Assembly: GCA_029779385.1 (NCBI GenBank)
Contig: JAKPAQ010000158.1
Span: 1 to 7,425, forward strand
DNA length: 7,425 nt
Source: Actinomycetes bacterium
Lineage (GTDB): Bacteria > Actinomycetota > Actinomycetes > Propionibacteriales > Nocardioidaceae
Direction: 5' to 3'
Below the pieces are notes generated by a model that was not told the origin of the DNA, made no database searches, and saw nothing but the letters and a program-made list of their open reading frames with translations. Within the stretch, counting starts at the first letter, position 1. Every line of letters begins with the position of its first letter. This document shows, one piece after another, positions 5,412 through 7,425 of this stretch. Position numbers and translations under genes: made by a program.

Positions 5412-6935
5412 ATGACTGTTTATTCACCTCCCGGTTCGGCAGATTCGCCGATCGAGGTAAAGAGCCGCTACGGCCACTTCATCGGGGGCGACTGGGTAGA
5501 GCCGGTCAAGGGCAACTACTTCGAGAACGTGTCGCCGGTAAACGGCAAGGCATTCACCGAGATCGCCCGCGGCACCGCCGAAGACATCGAAGCCGCACTC
5601 GACGCGGCCCACGCCGCCGCACCCGCCTGGGGCAAAACCTCGCCGGCCGAACGAGCCAACATTCTCAACAAGATCGCCGACCGGATGGAAGCGAACCTCA
5701 CCGATATCGCCGTAGCCGAAACCTGGGACAACGGCAAAGCGGTCCGAGAAACCCTCAACGCCGACTTGCCGCTCGCGATCGACCACTTCCGCTACTTCGC
5801 CGGCTGTATCCGGGCTCAAGAAGGTGGCATCTCAGAGATTGACGGCGAAACCTACGCCTACCACTTCCACGAGCCGCTCGGTGTCGTCGGCCAGATCATC
5901 CCGTGGAACTTCCCGATCCTGATGGCCGTGTGGAAGCTCGCGCCAGCCCTTGCGGCCGGCAACGCGGTCGTGCTCAAGCCGGCCGAGCAGACGCCGTGGT
6001 CGATCCTGAAGTTGTTCGAAATCATTGGCGACCTGCTGCCAGCAGGCGTCGTCAACATCGTCAACGGTTTCGGCGTCGAGGCCGGCAAGCCGCTCGCGTC
6101 CAACCCGCGGATCTCCAAGATCGCCTTCACCGGTGAAACCACAACCGGCCGGTTGATCATGCAGTATGCCAGCGAGAACATCATCCCGGTCACGCTTGAA
6201 CTCGGCGGCAAGAGCCCGAACATCTTCTTCGACTCGGTAGCCGCCGAGCGCGACGCGTTCTACGACAAGGCGCTCGAAGGCTTCACCATGTTCGCGCTCA
6301 ACCAAGGTGAAGTCTGCACCTGCCCGAGCCGCGCCCTAGTTCAGCGCAGCATGTACGACCAGTTCGTGCCCGACGCGATCGAACGAGTCAAGGCGATCAA
6401 GCAGGGCAACCCGCTCGACGACACCACCATGATGGGCGCGCAGGCATCCAACGACCAGTTCGAGAAGATCTTGTCCTACCTCGACATCGGCAAGGCTGAA
6501 GGCGCCAAGGTGCTCACCGGCGGCGACAAGCTCGAACTCGACGGCGATCTGGCCGGCGGCTACTACATCCAGCCCACGGTCTTCGAGGGAAACAACTCGA
6601 TGCGGATCTTCCAAGAGGAGATTTTCGGCCCGGTCGTTTCGCTGACCTCGTTCGATGACGAAGCCGACGCGATGAAGATCGCCAACGACACGTTGTATGG
6701 CCTCGGCTCGGGCGTATGGACCCGCGACGGCTCCCAGGCGTTCCGGTCGGGACGCACCATCGAAGCCGGCCGAGTCTGGACGAACTGCTACCACCAATAC
6801 CCCGCACACGCGGCGTTCGGCGGCTACAAGCAGTCCGGGATCGGGCGCGAGAACCACAAGATGATGCTCGATCACTACCAGCAGACGAAGAACCTGTTGG
6901 TCTCCTACAGCCCGGACAAGCTCGGCTTCTTCTGA
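5412..6935 (+). CDS. NAD-dependent aldehyde dehydrogenase, AcoD/ExaC type
   Basis: A 507-residue soluble aldehyde dehydrogenase that oxidises an aldehyde to its acid, most likely acetaldehyde or another short aldehyde given its similarity to AcoD/ExaC enzymes. Family landmarks are complete: [13 protein letters not shown] (157-169, active-site Asn166), [12 protein letters not shown] (186-197, cofactor-binding Lys189), the Rossmann element FTGETTTGR (239-247), the general base Glu263 in [10 protein letters not shown], and the nucleophile Cys302 in [11 protein letters not shown]. Late motifs include EEIFGPV and the C-terminal [14 protein letters not shown]. Length is normal for the AcoD/ExaC group. 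A second cysteine at 304 is usual for this subgroup. It follows the GAF regulator on the same strand, has its own leader with a CRP-like site, and its TGA overlaps the next gene in TGATG, so the two products are probably made together. Substrate choice is inferred from family and neighbours. Confidence 0.95.
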   Translation: MTVYSPPGSADSPIEVKSRYGHFIGGDWVEPVKGNYFENVSPVNGKAFTEIARGTAEDIEAALDAAHAAAPAWGKTSPAERANILNKIADRMEANLTDIAVAETWDNGKAVRETLNADLPLAIDHFRYFAGCIRAQEGGISEIDGETYAYHFHEPLGVVGQIIPWNFPILMAVWKLAPALAAGNAVVLKPAEQTPWSILKLFEIIGDLLPAGVVNIVNGFGVEAGKPLASNPRISKIAFTGETTTGRLIMQYASENIIPVTLELGGKSPNIFFDSVAAERDAFYDKALEGFTMFALNQGEVCTCPSRALVQRSMYDQFVPDAIERVKAIKQGNPLDDTTMMGAQASNDQFEKILSYLDIGKAEGAKVLTGGDKLELDGDLAGGYYIQPTVFEGNNSMRIFQEEIFGPVVSLTSFDDEADAMKIANDTLYGLGSGVWTRDGSQAFRSGRTIEAGRVWTNCYHQYPAHAAFGGYKQSGIGRENHKMMLDHYQQTKNLLVSYSPDKLGFF

Positions 6936-7294
6936 TGGACGAGTCGACGGTTGAACGGGTGGCCGTCACCGAGGAGGCGGCGGAGTTGATCCGCCGCCTC
7001 ACCGGCATGCACGGACCGGTGATGTTCCACCAGTCCGGCGGCTGCTGTGACGGCAGTGCCCCGATGTGTTACCCCGATGGCGAGTTTCGAACCGGGGACT
7101 CAGATGTCCACCTCGGCGACCTCGATGTCGGCTTGGATCGGGCGGTTCCGGTCTGGATGTCCAAGGCCCAGTTCGAGTACTGGAAGCACACGCACCTGAC
7201 GATCGACGTGGTGAAAGGCCGCGGCGCCGGGTTCTCGCTTGAAGCGCCAGAGGGGGTGCGATTCTTGACCCGGTCGCGACTGATGGAGGAATGA
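6935..7294 (+). CDS. DUF779 family protein, partner of the aldehyde dehydrogenase
   Basis: A 119-residue protein recognised as DUF779 by FHQSGGCCDGSAPMCYPDGEF (31-51), with the near-invariant SGGCCDG and PMC cysteines at 37, 38 and 45. Further along, VWMSKAQFEYWKHTHLTIDVVKGRGAGFSLE (73-103) also fits the family. It has no signal peptide or membrane segment, so it is cytoplasmic. Function is unknown; three clustered cysteines suggest metal binding or thiol redox chemistry. DUF779 genes repeatedly sit next to AcoD/ExaC-type dehydrogenases (for example the Rv0458-Rv0459 pair of Mycobacterium tuberculosis, from memory), implying a helper or maturation role. The ATG at 6935 overlaps the dehydrogenase stop as TGATG, so it depends on coupled translation. 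The dehydrogenase frame continues in the opposite register upstream, so a longer start is not credible. Confidence 0.88.
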   Translation: MDESTVERVAVTEEAAELIRRLTGMHGPVMFHQSGGCCDGSAPMCYPDGEFRTGDSDVHLGDLDVGLDRAVPVWMSKAQFEYWKHTHLTIDVVKGRGAGFSLEAPEGVRFLTRSRLMEE

Positions 7295-7302
7295 GTCGCC
7301 GT

Positions 7303-7425
7303 TCACCGGCGCAGGCGCCGCCGAATGAGCAACACCACGCCGAACGCCAGCACGATCGGCAGCAGCCACGGCGTGATCATGCCCGCAAACGTCACCACCG
7401 AGTTCGTCGCCGCGACCAATGCATT
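7303..7425 (-). CDS. C-terminal part of a membrane protein (partial, runs off the window)
   Basis: The minus strand is open from the window edge to a TGA at 7303-7305, giving 40 residues: a short amphipathic start (NALVAATNSVVTFAG), one membrane helix (MITPWLLPIVLAFGVVLL) and a positive tail IRRRLRR at the stop. A single helix followed by an arginine-rich cytoplasmic tail at the extreme C-terminus recalls DUF4349-type or other anchored envelope proteins, but the fragment is too short to assign. It converges on the DUF779 gene with only eight bases between the stop codons, leaving no room for a separate terminator. Coding on this strand is supported by the hydrophobic segment; the opposite strand gives an arginine/histidine-rich sequence of the kind seen in shadow frames. 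Confidence 0.6.
   Translation of the reverse strand, partial: NALVAATNSVVTFAGMITPWLLPIVLAFGVVLLIRRRLRR

Noticed and set aside
7291..7425. Plus-strand start ATG overlapping the DUF779 stop as ATGA
   Set aside because: The product would be rich in Arg, His and Gln without any fold-like pattern, while the opposite strand encodes a clean membrane helix with a basic tail.
1..7425. CRISPR arrays, tRNA or rRNA genes, prophage genes
   Set aside because: No regularly spaced repeats, cloverleaf-like or rRNA-like stretches, or phage structural motifs were seen on either strand by eye.

Overview
The window looks like chromosomal DNA of a high-GC Gram-positive bacterium (Actinomycetota; order not resolved). 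The signs are GTG starts, tight 1-4 bp gene overlaps, a TGTGA-N6-TCACA site of the CRP/GlxR type, an actinobacterial IS3-type transposase start, and the gene set GAF regulator / aldehyde dehydrogenase / DUF779. Hand-counted 60-base lines give about 68-70% GC in the core genes (2581-2640, 5581-5640) but only about 47-52% in the 392-2210 block (421-480, 1621-1680).

Left part (1-2210) is an accessory segment. It opens with the broken 5' end of an IS3-family transposase on the minus strand, with its upstream terminal sequence still attached (about 51-244). A short regulatory spacer follows, with a TATAAT box and repeated CTGAA elements. Then come two overlapping lower-GC genes. I read these as an AbiE-type (type IV) toxin-antitoxin-like pair: an AbiEi-family HTH protein (392-1378) and an AbiEii-family nucleotidyltransferase (1362-2210). 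The pair abuts the next gene so tightly that the two convergent stop codons share the tetramer CTAG.

Middle part (2207-4068): a minus-strand alpha/beta hydrolase related to PHA synthases but with a serine nucleophile; a 159-base divergent spacer; then two small tandem DUF202 membrane proteins joined by a GTGA overlap.

Right part (4111-7294) is an aldehyde-oxidation module. It holds a one-component regulator with an AcoR-like GAF sensor and a winged-helix C-terminus in place of the sigma-54 AAA+ domain, then an AcoD/ExaC-type NAD-dependent aldehyde dehydrogenase preceded by a perfect CRP-like palindrome, and then a DUF779 protein coupled through TGATG. The likely logic is that the GAF protein senses a small alcohol/aldehyde or related metabolite, a CRP-family protein adds global control, and the dehydrogenase and DUF779 protein are made together. 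The window ends in the C-terminus of a minus-strand membrane protein.

The most notable points are the AbiE-like island with its candidate autoregulatory operator, the GAF-winged-helix regulator, the CRP-like site, and the conserved but uncharacterised DUF779 partner. I found no clearly new multi-gene system; the AbiE-like pair is the best candidate for an accessory defence or stability function.
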